NCBI GenBank assembly: GCA_051453625.1
Contig: JBOZIK010000001.1
Span: 177,336,481-177,396,734 of the forward strand
DNA from: Welwitschia mirabilis
Taxonomy: Eukaryota > Gnetophyta > Gnetopsida > Welwitschiales
Direction: 5' to 3'
DNA: 60,254 bases
Part shown: positions 38,001 through 49,748 of the stretch, one piece after another
Layout of the letters: every line of letters begins with the position of its first letter
Position numbering within the stretch: position 1 is the stretch's first letter
The notes under the pieces: generated by a model
Told to the model about the DNA's origin: nothing
The model's input: the letters and a program-made list of their open reading frames with translations, nothing else
The model's database searches: none
Made by a program: the position numbers and the translations under genes

Positions 38001-39035
38001 ATTTTGTTTTTCCAAAAATAAAATGGATTTGTAACTATCTCACATTAAATATTAAATGTTTTTACCAAAATATTTTGTTTTATAAAAATAGATCTGATTT
38101 GTAAGATAGGAGAAGAAGGACATGGGATATAACCTAAAACCTAAAGTGCAAGAAGAAATCCTCCAAGTATTTATCCGATAATTCATTAAGTAAAATAAAG
38201 TCATTAGAATTACTATCAAAACCTTTTTTCGAATTATGTTGTGGCTTAAATTCCATTAACAACACATGTATGTTGATTGTCTGTTAACTAAGAAATAGAG
38301 TTTACCTCAAATTGATGCATTCTACTAGCTTAAAATTTTGCATCACTTAAAATCAAAATATGCAAGTTAGTTGGATCATTTATATTAATGTCATTCATCT
38401 GGAAAAAAAAGGATCAAAGGAAAAGAGAAGAAATGCAAACAACAAAGAAGATCCCTTGGCGAAATTACCTTTCCAACCTTGCTTCAACACCCTAAAAGCC
38501 AAATCCGTGGTCTTTGAATAGGAAAAGTTAGCATATTTTCTTGGTTGAAAGACTTTTCAACAAAGTTAGCTTTTTCTCACTTCTTAATTTATTTTCTCAT
38601 CAACTATGAAGTAAACATTTTCATAAAAAGAATTATTATCATTATCACAAAACATAAAATTATTAAAAAGTAAGGTTAACTATTTAAAAGATCATATAAA
38701 TACATGTAAACCAAAATTAAGTATGATGTATATTTTCAACATCCTTTCTAGTAAAAATATAAATATTTTCTTGCTCATAAAAATCAACAATTTTTGCCAT
38801 AAAACCTTTGGCTAAAGAAAGGTTTCACATGTAAAAAGCATAATATAGTTCTCCAAGAGATTAATATGTCTAATTTTTAAGTAATGAAAGGTTTATAAAA
38901 TGTAGGATATAATGAGTACCCCTAACATCCTGGAAAGAATCATCCTTTAGTGAAAGCACTCTAAAAAGTAGTTAACTTACCATCTCTTAGTTGGTTTTAA
39001 AAATTTTTTCTTGTCTCTGCCTATTCATGTTTATT
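38001..39035. other. No gene recognised
   Basis: AT-rich. Near 37940-38090 a short phrase (ACATAAAATATTGAATGTTTTTAC...AAAATATTTTGTTTT) occurs twice about 70 bp apart. The rest may be the LINE 5' region. Confidence 0.45.
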
Positions 39036-39049
39036 CTAATGAAGAAGAT

Positions 39050-39111
39050 AACAACTCAGTGTGGTAGTGTCTTGGCTTGTAACAACTCAATGTGGTAGTG
39101 CCTTAGCCCAT
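39050..39111 (+). repeat. 31-bp tandem duplication
   Basis: AACAACTCAGTGTGGTAGTG... is repeated head to tail at 39081 with four differences. Confidence 0.9.
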
Positions 39112-39139
39112 GGTGGTATAATTTGCCTGTTATTTCTTT

Positions 39140-39345
39140 TTAGGATTTGGATCTTATCGAACTCAAAATAGTTAATGATCGTACCTCCTTTTTAAAGTAC
39201 AATTACCGTATTTGCCCAAACAATGATTTAATAGCTCACAGGGCCTTATAGTATGCTAAGTGGGACATCCAAAGGATTCAATTCACAACCTTCTATATAG
39301 AGGATGAATGTCTCGCCAATTGAACTACCAGCCTATTGGCATAGA
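39140..39345 (-). mobile_element. tRNA-like SINE, copy 2
   Basis: Minus-strand head TGGTAGTTCAATTGGCGAGAC resembles a pol III A box, followed by GGTTGTGAATTGAATCC (B-box-like). The order of blocks matches copy 1 at 2975-3180. It lies about 0.4 kb upstream of the likely eRF1 5' exon. No target-site duplication was confirmed. Confidence 0.65.
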
Positions 39346-39649
39346 TCTTTTTAATTTATGTAAACTCTCTATGGACATTGTAATTTTTCATGTTCCTTAC
39401 AATTATTTTATCTATATTGACTTAGTTACTCAACTTTTAGACCCTTCTGACCCTGAAGCAATGTAATTTTTCCTAGGGTTCATCTTTTGTTTGGATTTCA
39501 TTTATGCTGGCACTTCATAGATTTTTACGATGTAATATTTTCTTTGTCATGAAGCATAATATTTTTCAATTTTATAACTTATATTAATCAATTAATTTTT
39601 AAATATTTTAAATTAAAAAATTTGCATGAATTAATTTCTTATAAAAACC

Positions 39650-39848
39650 AAAAATGTATGAGCAATATCCGATTACGCGGACCCGAAAGCATCTCCCATA
39701 AACTAGGTGAAGCAAAGTTCAAATCCGATCGGGTATATTGACTGACGTTGTTTGATCGGAATCGTTCTCTTTCGTGATAGGGCAACCGAAATACCGGGGC
39801 AGCCTCTCTGCGCTCTTCTGTTGATTGTCGGGTGTCGATTGTCGGGTC
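39650..39848 (+). promoter_or_regulatory. Probable eRF1 promoter and 5' UTR exon 1
   Basis: GC content rises sharply. The segment includes a direct repeat (GATTGTCGGGT GTC GATTGTCGGGT) just before a donor-like TCA|GTAACA at about 39849. The transcription start and TATA box were not identified. A 172-codon minus-strand frame over this region is judged to be antisense noise. Confidence 0.4.
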
Positions 39849-40382
39849 AGTAACAAACTTCTCTTCGCTTATGTATTCCGAATAACTCTTATTCAATTCC
39901 TTCCATTGCTTTGGTAGTTTTCTTTTCGTTATTCGCTCTGTTAGGAGTTTTATTTGAGGGTTTTTGATTTTCGATTTTGCTTTCGCTTTCTTGTTTATCA
40001 GATCACATGTCTTATTGCGTGGAATCAAAATTACGACGCCTACTTCTTTCGGGAAAATATAATATACTGGTTCTTGCCAAACCTTATGTTCTAAATAGAC
40101 ATGAAAGCTACGAGTTCGTGTATTTGTTCCGTACAGTTTGCGTTTAACGATGAACAAAAGCTATGTTTTTCAACAAATAATAATGCCTAGTTCATTTTCT
40201 AGCTTGAGATCTGTACAAATTGCATTACGCTTCTAGTTGGCTCATTTTGATTTACTTTAGTAACGCTATTCTTCTGATTATCTATCTAGAGATGCCTTTT
40301 CTGAGTTGTATGATATTGTTGAAAGGCTTTCACCTTTATCATCTTTCTTCTCTAACATCTCCCTTACGGCGGTTGTACACAG
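39849..40382 (+). other. Predicted eRF1 5'-UTR intron
   Basis: The acceptor is convincing: a long pyrimidine-rich stretch (CTTTATCATCTTTCTTCTC...) ends at GTACACAG|G at 40382/40383, 34 nt before the ATG. The donor is less certain, with TCA|GTAACA at 39849 preferred. The frame upstream of the ATG is open for 37 codons but lies in this intron, so it is not an N-terminal extension. Confidence 0.5.
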
Positions 40383-40416
40383 GAAGGCTATACCCTCTTC
40401 TCTGTTTGATTTCATC

Positions 40417-41730
40417 ATGGCAGAAAGCCAAGAGACAGACAGAAACATTGAAATCTGGAAAATAAAGAAATTGATTAAAGCCTTGGAAGCTGCTAGGGGG
40501 AACGGTACAAGTATGATATCTTTAATCATGCCTCCAAAAGATCAAATATCTAGGGTCACAAAAATGCTTGGCGATGAATTTGGTACTGCCTCCAACATTA
40601 AAAGTAGAGTCAATAGGCAGTCTGTTTTGGGTGCAATCACATCTGCACAACAACGATTAAAGCTCTACAACAAAGTGCCTCCCAATGGTCTGGTGCTTTA
40701 CACTGGTACTATTGTAACTGAAGATGGAAAGGAAAAAAAAGTTACCATTGATTTTGAGCCCTTTAGACCAATCAATGCATCTCTTTATCTGTGTGATAAC
40801 AAATTTCATACGGAAGCATTGAATGAGCTCCTTGAATCTGATGATAAATTTGGCTTCATTGTTATGGATGGTAATGGGACCTTATTTGGTACCTTGAGTG
40901 GTAACACTAGGGAAGTGCTTCATAAGTTTACTGTCGATCTTCCTAAAAAGCATGGAAGAGGTGGCCAATCAGCATTGCGATTTGCTCGTCTTAGAATGGA
41001 AAAACGTCATAACTATGTAAGAAAAACCGCAGAATTAGCCACTCAGTTTTTCATCAACCCTGCTACTAGTCAGCCGAACGTATCAGGATTAATTTTGGCT
41101 GGTTCTGCAGATTTTAAAACAGAGTTGAGTCAATCTGATATGTTTGATCCCAGATTACAGGCTAAGATTTTAAATGTGGTGGATGTATCCTACGGAGGGG
41201 AAAATGGGTTCAACCAGGCTATTGAATTATCCTCTGAGATATTGTCCAATGTTAAATTCATTCAAGAGAAACGTCTGATAGGAAAATACTTTGAGGAGAT
41301 AAGTCAGGATACAGGGAAATATGTTTTTGGCGTCGATGACACCCTCAAGGCATTGGAAATGGGCGCTGTTGAAACTTTGATAGTATGGGAGAATTTGGAT
41401 ATAAACAGATATTCTCTAAAGAATGCTGTTACAGGTGAAACAGTGATCAAACATTTGAATAAAGATCAAGAAGCCGATCAAAGCAACTTTAGGGATTCAG
41501 CCTCTGGTGCAGAACTGGAGGTGCAGGAGAAAGTGTCTTTGCTAGAGTGGTTTGCTAATGAATACAGGCGGTATGGCTGCAGCCTTGAATTTGTCACTAA
41601 CAAATCTCAGGAAGGCTCCCAATTTTGCAGAGGCTTTGGTGGCATTGGTGGCATTCTTCGTTACCAGTTAGACATGCGAACATTTGATGAATTATCTGAT
41701 GATGAAGGTGTCTATGAGGATTCAGATTAG
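40417..41730 (+). CDS. eRF1: Eukaryotic peptide chain release factor subunit 1 (eRF1)
   Basis: eRF1 recognises all three stop codons in the ribosomal A site and, with the GTPase eRF3, triggers release of the finished polypeptide in the cytosol. The single-exon frame encodes 437 residues, as expected for plant eRF1 (about 435). Domain 1 carries GTS (residues 31-33), NIKS (about 61-64) and YLCDNKF (about 125-131, the YxCxxxF motif) for stop-codon reading. Domain 2 carries the catalytic GGQ in [15 protein letters not shown] (about 181-183). Domain 3, which binds eRF3, ends in the acidic tail [14 protein letters not shown]. The start ATG was chosen because [15 protein letters not shown] matches the family N-terminus and lies just after the intron acceptor. 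No frameshift or missing key residue is seen, so it is probably functional. Its stop context and 3'-UTR intron suggest self-regulation (see separate entries). Confidence 0.98.
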   Translation: MAESQETDRNIEIWKIKKLIKALEAARGNGTSMISLIMPPKDQISRVTKMLGDEFGTASNIKSRVNRQSVLGAITSAQQRLKLYNKVPPNGLVLYTGTIVTEDGKEKKVTIDFEPFRPINASLYLCDNKFHTEALNELLESDDKFGFIVMDGNGTLFGTLSGNTREVLHKFTVDLPKKHGRGGQSALRFARLRMEKRHNYVRKTAELATQFFINPATSQPNVSGLILAGSADFKTELSQSDMFDPRLQAKILNVVDVSYGGENGFNQAIELSSEILSNVKFIQEKRLIGKYFEEISQDTGKYVFGVDDTLKALEMGAVETLIVWENLDINRYSLKNAVTGETVIKHLNKDQEADQSNFRDSASGAELEVQEKVSLLEWFANEYRRYGCSLEFVTNKSQEGSQFCRGFGGIGGILRYQLDMRTFDELSDDEGVYEDSD

Positions 41731-41736
41731 CAATCA
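41728..41736 (+). promoter_or_regulatory. UAG CAAUCA stop-codon readthrough context
   Basis: The eRF1 stop TAG is followed by CAATCA, which fits CARYYA, the strong readthrough context known from tobamovirus-type signals. In eRF1's own mRNA this makes termination sensitive to eRF1 level. Plant eRF1 has been reported to use such a circuit together with NMD (recalled from the literature, not checked here). Confidence 0.8.
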
Positions 41737-41817
41737 ACCCTCTTCAGCATGGAGGATGCAAGTAGCATGCTTAATTTGGCACTTGCCTGGCTTATAGTTT
41801 CCTGTTTTGGTATCTGA
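41731..41817 (+). other. 28-codon readthrough extension of eRF1
   Basis: In frame after the TAG the sequence stays open for 28 codons (begins QSTLFSMEDASS, ends VSCFGI) and closes with TGA at 41815-41817. That second stop is only 7 nt before the predicted exon junction at 41824/41825. A ribosome that reads through would run over the usual exon-junction-complex position, about 20-24 nt upstream of the junction. The length and position are seen in the sequence; the function is inferred. Confidence 0.7.
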
Positions 41818-41824
41818 GAATACG

Positions 41825-42113
41825 GTAAGTATTCTACATTGTGTTTTCCTTTGGGATATCGTTTAAAGTACAATGCTTTGAGTTATCCAGAGAATATTAG
41901 TGATTTCTCAGAAACCAATAAAGGTCCATTATCAAAATTTAGCTCCAAGATCCAGTTTCTTTGATTTAGGGAAAAACAATGTAGACATTTATTTCCTGTT
42001 TATTAATTGCAGTCAAATGCTTTTTTAGCAAATAGCATGTTTTTGTACTGTTATTTATCCTTTTATGTTCCTTGGTCTTAAATATTTTTATTTTCCATTT
42101 TTCTGAAATTCAG
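41825..42113 (+). other. Predicted eRF1 3'-UTR intron
   Basis: A near-consensus donor (TACG|GTAAGTATT) at 41825 and an acceptor (CTGAAATTCAG|GATATC) ending at 42113 define a 289-nt intron. The junction is 94 nt after the normal stop, beyond the roughly 50-55 nt limit above which a downstream junction usually triggers nonsense-mediated decay. Splicing was not tested. Confidence 0.65.
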
Positions 42114-43200
42114 GATATCAGCAACAGGAAGGGTATTGATAGTTTACGTGGTCGTGTTTATTCAGCTTCAATGTTCTTGTGGATTGTCGTCTTTTGTAAT
42201 CTGTTTGGATCCTTTTTGTTGTGGTTTGCTCCAATATTGACCCCTCTGCCAGGAGGACAGTATATTATTAAATATTATTGTGTTTTTGTTGACTTGTGGT
42301 ACTAAACACGGGCATTTTTCAACATTATTGGTGCTTGGTTTTACATTCTATTGTGGTAAGCCTTGAAATTTGAACTGAATTATAATACTAATCTTGTGCG
42401 CTTTAATGTATTTGCAATGTTTGTTGTCAACAATTTTATGAGATATATTTGGAGTGTTACCCATTTCAGCCTTATGTTTGCATAGAAGATCTTGTTGTCT
42501 GTACAACAGTGCATGGTTTCATTTCGAAGTATTTATTGGTGTCATGTGCACACAAAGTAGGAAATGCAGTGATACATATCCCTATACCATCTTTATTTTG
42601 TTTTATAATTGCATTTGCAGAGTTATTTTATTCTGTTTTATGTGGATCGGATCTGTATTATTTTAAAAGACAAAACTCCATTGAGATATTTTGGAGAGGG
42701 AATATGTCATGTAGGTTTTCGGTATTCTTGTGAGATTGTGTTATATGTTAAGAAGGGTCGAAACATGTTGTCTCTATGTAGTACTTCCACTGGCAATTAA
42801 CTCGGTTGAAAATTAATGAGGTCTTTTGTAGCTCTATGGAAATGTAATAAGTGCCATTTTAGGTATCATTTATTAGATGTCAGATGGATGCCTCTTCTAT
42901 GTTAGAAAAATAAAATTGGGCGCAAACTAGGAATGTTTCGTGATAAAACATTAAGGCAAAGATATTCATCATCATGAAAGAAGCAAGTTGACTCTAGATG
43001 TTTGTTTTAATATAGAATACCAGTAGCGATGTCTGTCAATCAAAGCAAGGTTGAGTTATTATCACTTATGACTTTTTGTTTCTTGATTTTACTGCCTTTA
43101 TCGCTTTTATTTTTTTCACTGGTTTGCTTCAAGAGCCTCTGGTGCTTCAACCCCAATATGAGTTTGATCCATCTGTTTTAACGTGTTGAAGGCCACTTGA
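42114..43200 (+). other. Probable eRF1 3'-UTR exon and downstream flank
   Basis: The segment after the acceptor has an open frame to 42305 (contains RGRVYSASMFLWIVV) that is hydrophobic and matches nothing known to me. It is best read as 3' UTR. A further donor-like GTG|GTAAGCC near 42355 and acceptor TTTGCAG near 42621 could define another 3'-UTR intron. The polyadenylation site was not fixed. Confidence 0.4.
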
Positions 43201-45848
43201 GTATACTGTTCCAGGGGTAAATGTACACAAGAAAATTATTTTGTTCTATATAACTATTTTGTTTTTTGTGTTAAGAGATTGATAACGTATCAATCAATGA
43301 AACATAGAATAATTAATTAATCTTTTTAAAAAATGAAATATTTGTGAAGTATTAAGTACTAGGCTACGTTGAGTCAGGGGGAATTTGAAATTCACACAAA
43401 AAACTTATACCTTATGGAGGGATATTACTCAGTTATTTTATGATATTTTTATATGTGCACTCTGTTTGTTACGATATTTCAATCAAAATCTTATGGAAAT
43501 TAATGGTTATGAATCACTTAATGGGGGATTACCATCTTGTTCATACAATTTTCAAGATACCTGAGGAAAATTGGTTGTCTGAATAGAGATTAGACTGGGT
43601 GTCTCCTTAGCTCCAGTGCGAAGCTTTAATCAAAACAAAGAATTAGCATTTGAAGGAAGTTGAGAAAAATTTTAATAATATTCAAAGAAGTTGAAGAGAG
43701 AAAATATGATGAAAAACAAAATCATGAATACAATTAAAATTTGAAGCAAGCTCAAGGGAAAGATTAGTGTCCATTGTAAATGTATCATTGCCCATTATAG
43801 TGTAAAAGTTGAAAGCTCGAAAAGAACTAATTTTAAGAATGTTAAATAAGGACAAAATGGATTATGGCTTAGGGGATAGCGAAAAAATATTATGAATTAC
43901 ATAGGAAGAAGGTTTCAAGAAAACTAAAATTTATGTCGTGATTGTGGGACAATACTTGATGAAGTTTGATATATAATAAGTGCTAGGATACTAAATTGTG
44001 ATCGATAGTTAGACAACTTGATTTAAGCTATTGTAATTAACTAGGAGCTTATTTTCTTTTGAATCTATTAGAACCTTCTTATTGAAATTTATCATCAATA
44101 TTAAGATAGTAGAAACTTTGATAGAACTAAATTTATGTATAATAGATAGTTTAACCATTGTTTTAGCTTCTTTATCATTTGTTTAGTATGTTAAAGGTGT
44201 AAGCGATTAGGCTTGCTATGAACAATTTTTTTGGGATATAGTTTTGAATTTTGAGTATGATGATGCCTTGAGAACCTTACTTGGATATTTAAGATTTAAG
44301 ATCTATATAGTTGAAATATTTTGCTTATAGCATTTTACTATTAGAGGTTAAAGAGGGATGAAAGTCATGTTAAATATTTGTGTTACTCAAGACTATATTA
44401 TTTTAAATTTACACTACATATTTAATAGGCTATTAACATTATCCAAGCTAGACAACTTAGATATCTATTAGTAAACTACTCAAGTAATTAATAGTTTGTA
44501 ACTAAGGTATTTACTATGTAATAAAACTAAATTTAATTTCATAAGAACTATATGTAGTCGAAAACATTGTTATTCATGTGATTCAAGGACAAATGGGATA
44601 GCTTTATAATAAAGTCCTTTTAGATAGTTCATATGTAGGTGCGCAGAGATGGAGATAATTACAATTGAAATGTAAATGGTATGTAAATATTGTAAACTAA
44701 ATAAATAAATTTTTGACAAAGGCCTAATATGTACAACTTGCCCTCATTTGAATGTATTTCTATAAACTAGTTTCATAATGTTTGAGGAGAATCTTATTTA
44801 AGGATTTTATAAATTATAAGCCTTAAAAAAGCACACTAGATAGAACTTAGTTTTAAAGACGGGTCACATTCAAATAACTAGGAAATTGGAGGACAACAAT
44901 CAACTTCTAGTTCTAAAATGTCATTAGGATGCTTTAGCTACACTGTGTACAAGTAACCATTAGCCTTTTCCTAATGGCTACATAGACGAAAGATACCTCA
45001 AACTAATAAAGTATTTTAAAATGTTTTGATTACGTAGTCATAAGCTGGTAAGTAAAAATTAAATCATAAAATTTTATAGAAAATATAAAGTTGTTATGAG
45101 ATTATTTCAATGCTTTAATTAGGTCAAGTTTTCTAATGAGCTTATGAATAGGCATAAGAGTGACTTATGAGTATGTCGAGTTAATAACATGTATGTTAAT
45201 TATACCTTGAAAAATAAAGAAGTTTGTAATAGATACTTAATTTTCTTGGTATTTGAAATACATTCAAGAATTGTATCATTTAAACTAAATCAAGGCTTCT
45301 TTAATGTTTTAGAATAAGCTATAAAATGCTTGTCTTTAAAACATTTTGATAACTTATTTATAGGGATTTAAATCCATCTTAAGGCCTTAGTTAAACAGGA
45401 CATGACTTTCAAATTCATCTAAGATTAAAATATAATCCGTTCAAAGACTACATTTGGTAATCAATAAACTTATTAGAACAAATTTTGGTTTTATAAGAAA
45501 TCACAAAGATTTATTCTTGTTAAATTTAAATGGAGTTTAGATACTTCTCTTCAAGACCTAGAACTTATTATTAAAACAAAGAAAAACTATTTAGAGCTTC
45601 AAAAATAATTTATAGTGTAATCCTTAATTTCTTTTTTGAAAAGGGACCTTTCTTGCAATGCTTAAACTTTCTATAAAGGAATTACATTATTTACAATTTT
45701 GATTAATTTTAGTTTTTATGAGTCTTCATAAAACGATGAACATATTCCACAACATTAAAATCTGAATGACCTATTTATCTTTCATATCGCATTGTATTCA
45801 TGCCTAAGTACCTTAATATTTTAGCAAATATGCTACTTCATGTAACAT
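43201..45848. other. No gene recognised
   Basis: AT-rich sequence without supported ORFs, RNA genes or recognisable transposon domains. Confidence 0.5.
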
Positions 45849-45901
45849 GGGGTGGGTGTGGGTGTGGGTGTGGGTGTGGGTGTGTGTGTGAGCAAGCACA
45901 C

Positions 45902-45933
<32 letters not shown>
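45849..45933 (+). repeat. Compound microsatellite (GGGTGT)n, (GT)n, (GA)n
   Basis: About six GGGTGT units pass into GTGTGTGTG, then a short spacer with CACACA, then about 14 GA units. Confidence 0.97.
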
Positions 45934-45935
<2 letters not shown>

Positions 45936-46940
45936 TAAGATGGATGTAAAAAGTTTCGAGATGGTTAATGTATCTCATCTATTTAAATTTATCTTTTTCC
46001 TTCTATTGTTCCTAAGCCACACTAAAATGTTTTCATCAATGAAGTAAAAGAATTTATTTCTAAAGTGCACCCTAAAGAAGCTTTCATAGAATGTTGAAAA
46101 TGTACAAAACATGAGGTTTAAGTCTCATAATTTCTTACAACTTGGTTTATAAACTATTTAAATTAGTTTCAAAAGTCAAGAAGGAAAAAATATATAAAAT
46201 TAATGAAATTATAACATTTAATAAAAAGTTCAAATTTAAATGATAGTAGTTTATGGATGGTTTAGGCTTGGAGTTATAATGGTATTCACACACTAATTTC
46301 ATCTGCTTATTCTTCTTGCGCATGATTTTGTGTTGTATGTTGATTTTTAAATCATTTTTTATGAACATTCTTGAGCTTGAAAGAAGGCTATCTTGTGCTA
46401 TAAGCCTTATGTGTTCTTTTACCCACTTGTCTTAAACAAATATATAGCTATGACTTCTAAATGTCACTCACTCAGATGTATGCCTCATACATTACATATA
46501 TTTTCCTATAAACAATGTTTAATGCATTATTGAACACACTCGCTAGTATGGGTTTCTACTTATGATTAGTCTTGCAAAGAATGCAATGAGTTACTTCTCT
46601 ATTGCAACAACTTAGTATTCTTTTTTTTTTGGTTTTTTAAATAGTTATTATTTCATAAATGAAATTATGATATTGACATCTATTACATGCTTTGTTGTTT
46701 CATAATCTTGCATTCCCTTTTTAAAAAAAGGTGTTAATTCTGTTAGATCAAATTTGATTAGAATGGAAGTGATGGATAACAAAGAATGTTATGGAAATGC
46801 TCTGGATTATGTCTTACTTGTTTTTATATTTATTCAAGGATATTGCCTCTTGCTATGGTTTATTGCACATCCATAGTTGTCTTTCCTAAACAAAAAGTTT
46901 TATAACTAAATTGCATGCAATTTTAGAATTGTGAAACATT
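45934..46940. other. No gene recognised
   Basis: AT-rich. A run of ten T lies at 46621. The minus-strand 73-codon frame at 46147-46368 is low-complexity and unsupported. Confidence 0.5.
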
Positions 46941-46949
46941 AAGGTTCTT

Positions 46950-47430
46950 CATGCTTGGGATTTGTCAAAATCACTTCTACTAGGAGAGCTTTCGGATCCA
47001 TTTATGGTAACTGTTGCTTTACATATTAAAAATTTTGAGCATTGATAGAGAGTAGAGATTCCAATCTAGATTTACTTGAGTATACCAAAATTCCTTGTTG
47101 GCTCAAGTTGGAAAATTTCCTATTCATTTTTTAAATGGTAGAGTGGGACACTCTTGTTGGTATTGATCCAATTGTGAAATTAAAAACTCTTTCACCACCT
47201 AAAAGCACTCCTCACACATGTTATTTTGTAGAGATTAATTTATAGCATAGAAATAGGTAACACTACTTATGTTAAGAGAGTTACATATTATACTATGGAA
47301 AAATATTGCTATATTATCATGTTGAGGGCCATATAATTTATGATTGTCTAGCATTGAATAAGAACAAAGACTTGCAACGTGTAATAATTTCCTGCTATGG
47401 AAAAAATACCCTAAAATTAAGAAAATTATT
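46950..47430 (+). pseudogene. LINE ORF1-like relic (DUF4283 plus zinc knuckle)
   Basis: Plus-strand translation gives VGIDPIVKLKTLSPPKST and then CYFVEINL, which resembles the LINE ORF1 segment (LG.D......... AR..VEI.L). Further on, YYHVEGHIIYDCLALNK corresponds to the CCHC knuckle (C..C...GH....C) with the two first cysteines lost. Stops interrupt the frame. No RT part is seen downstream. Confidence 0.5.
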
Positions 47431-49610
47431 ATTGCTTCTCCAACACTTAATCCGTTTTCCTTAGCCTCTGATAGGGCATTACATCTTTTTAGATTTAATG
47501 GTGTAAACTTTTCCTTAACTGCAAAAGAAAAAAGAAGGGTTAAAGTATCCTTTTTCTCTAGGGGTCTAATAATGCTTCTCTAAATTTTCGTGTTATTAAT
47601 TTAAAAATAGATGTATAAGGACTTTGTTTGGATTAGCGCAATAAGACAATGATAACTACAAAGAAACTCGAATCCCATAAAAATTCAGATAACTCCAAAT
47701 ATTCACCACCAATGAATTTTGATTTCAATACTACTTTCTATAATGATAGGTTTCACGATATGAAATGTGAATTTGAGAATGATTCCAGATATAAGGCAAG
47801 TGCCTCATCCCACTTCGAATAATGTTAGTTCTTTTGCAGAATGTACAAGGACTTATAGACAAGCTCTAATTTTTAAATTCCTATGGTAGATAAACATGGG
47901 ATCTTACAGAATGTTAAGTTTTGAATTCCAAGTTTAAGCTCAAAAAATTTATATACATGGAAAACACTTAACATAGTTCTTGCAATAATGAATTTGACAT
48001 TTTTCACTATGGTTTTGTTTCATGTTTTTTGTTTTTTGTATTTACTGATTTTAGGCCATGTTTGCATGTATTAGTAGATTTACAATTAATCTAATTTTTT
48101 GTATTAATACTTTCTACTTTTAATAACATAATTTTTTAGAGTTGAACACCCTCATCATTTTTTAGTTATTGCTATAAATGAATATTATCAGCACATATGA
48201 CTTATTTTATCGAGATGATTCTCTAAAACATGTAGCACATTGACTTCTCTTTTCAGCTTTTGCATACATAGATGAATTTTTATTCAAACATACTTTCAGC
48301 CAATGTTATAATTTTACTTTATAATATTTACACATGCAAAAATGTGCTTCTTTTGCAATTGAAAGACATTTTCAATAATTTCTATTGTGTTCTTTATTAA
48401 ATAATGTGCATTTTTAGGTAGGTTTTCTTTTTAACATGAAAATCAGAATATATATTTGATTTAAGAATGTTATAATTTTGTGTGTTTTAGATTTTAGTTT
48501 TTTGCGTGTGACATTCATGTTTCGTCCACTAGTTTGTCCTAGGTACTTCTTTCTTCTCCCTCTAATGTTTTATGCTTTGGTTGATTCATTTCAAAAATTC
48601 TATATCGATTATGTTATTCCTATATCGTTCATTCTATTATAATTTTAATTTTAGACTCTTCTTACACTGGGTGATAAGCACTACTTTATGGTGGTGCATT
48701 GTGATGGTTGCGTTGTCAGCTTCTCCTTGGTTCCCTTTCCACACATGGATCCATGTCGACATAGGCTAGTGTTAGTAATCCTAGATTCTTTTTTGTTTTC
48801 GTTTGCTTATTTTTTAACTACTAAATCCCAACATCTTTTTTGGAAAAATGCATATGGACAGTAATGAGATTGTCTAGAACATGTGAGAGATTTGGAAATG
48901 GTAATTGCCAAATTTTACTTTGCTATAAATAGAAATTTACTCTGAAACATAAAATGCTTAATTTCTACCCCAATTGTTTGTTTGGTTAGTTAAAAACAAG
49001 CATAAAAACATTTTACACTTGAAATGTTTTGTGTCTTGATTGCCCTCTATGGTGGTTTCCTATAAAGCATCTCAAGTAAACCCAAAAACATTGCATTTGT
49101 AGAATTCAATTAATACCATCATACTTCCATATCCAATTCTCTTCTTAAAATATTAGATTCTTGTGTTACTCTTTATTAATTTAGGATTCCTCTTTACGTT
49201 TACTTTCCATTATGATTTAAGACCCCATAATTTAAGACCTCACCTTACGTTCCTATTTCATTTCTGTTTGCTTACTTTTCATAAACAAATGGTATCATGA
49301 CCTGATGATTAAGTCAGTCTTCACATATTTCACAATTCTCATACAGGATGCATGTCTGTCTTCTCTTATACAACTAGGACAAACGTGCATGCTCTAAGGT
49401 TTCGTGTTTTATACAGTAAACTCTCTGCAGTTACAAGATTTCTCGAGATCATACTTTGTAACCTGCAAGGAACATGTAAATATTTATCATGAAGGCAAAC
49501 TATGCCTGCACTATAACACCCTGGACAATTTTTTGGTTTTAAGATGTAAGACACTCCCTCCCAAAGCATAGACAAGCTACTCACTCTAAAGCTGTGTGAC
49601 TACAACAGTT
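47431..49610. other. No gene recognised
   Basis: AT-rich with short open frames only. The 65-codon frame at 48572-48769 is tryptophan-rich and hydrophobic but has no recognisable homologue or splice context. Confidence 0.45.
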
Positions 49611-49667
49611 AAAATTTTACAGCAATGTTTTATTATATTATCTTGGCTTAATTTTGAGGAATTGCAG

Positions 49668-49748
49668 CCAAAGGACTCCAAAAGTTCTTCCAATGAAGGT
49701 CACGCTCAAAAACCTGTACAAGTTGCTATTGATACAAATCAACAATAG
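49668..49748 (+). CDS. Possible terminal coding exon of an unidentified plus-strand gene
   Basis: A plausible acceptor (TTTGAGGAATTGCAG|CC) at 49667/49668 is followed by 26 codons that look like a hydrophilic protein C-terminus (PKDSKSSSNEGHAQK, then PVQVAIDTNQQ) and a TAG at 49746-49748. No upstream exon could be tied to it. If real, its gene would converge with the TMEM50 gene on the other strand. The composition is more gene-like than the flanks, but chance cannot be excluded. Confidence 0.3.
   Translation, partial: PKDSKSSSNEGHAQKPVQVAIDTNQQ

Noticed and set aside
39639-40157. 172-codon open frame on the minus strand, the longest unmasked frame besides eRF1
   Set aside because: It lies antisense over the eRF1 promoter and 5' UTR, resembles no known family and shows no splice or start context. 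The even base composition there explains the lack of stops.
40306-40416. In-frame upstream extension of eRF1 by 37 codons
   Set aside because: The family N-terminus starts at the ATG at 40417, and a strong intron acceptor lies between the upstream ATG and this start, so the extension is intronic.
42072-42305. Hydrophobic 77-codon frame downstream of eRF1 as a separate membrane protein gene
   Set aside because: It spans a convincing intron acceptor, matches no family and lies where the eRF1 3' UTR is expected.
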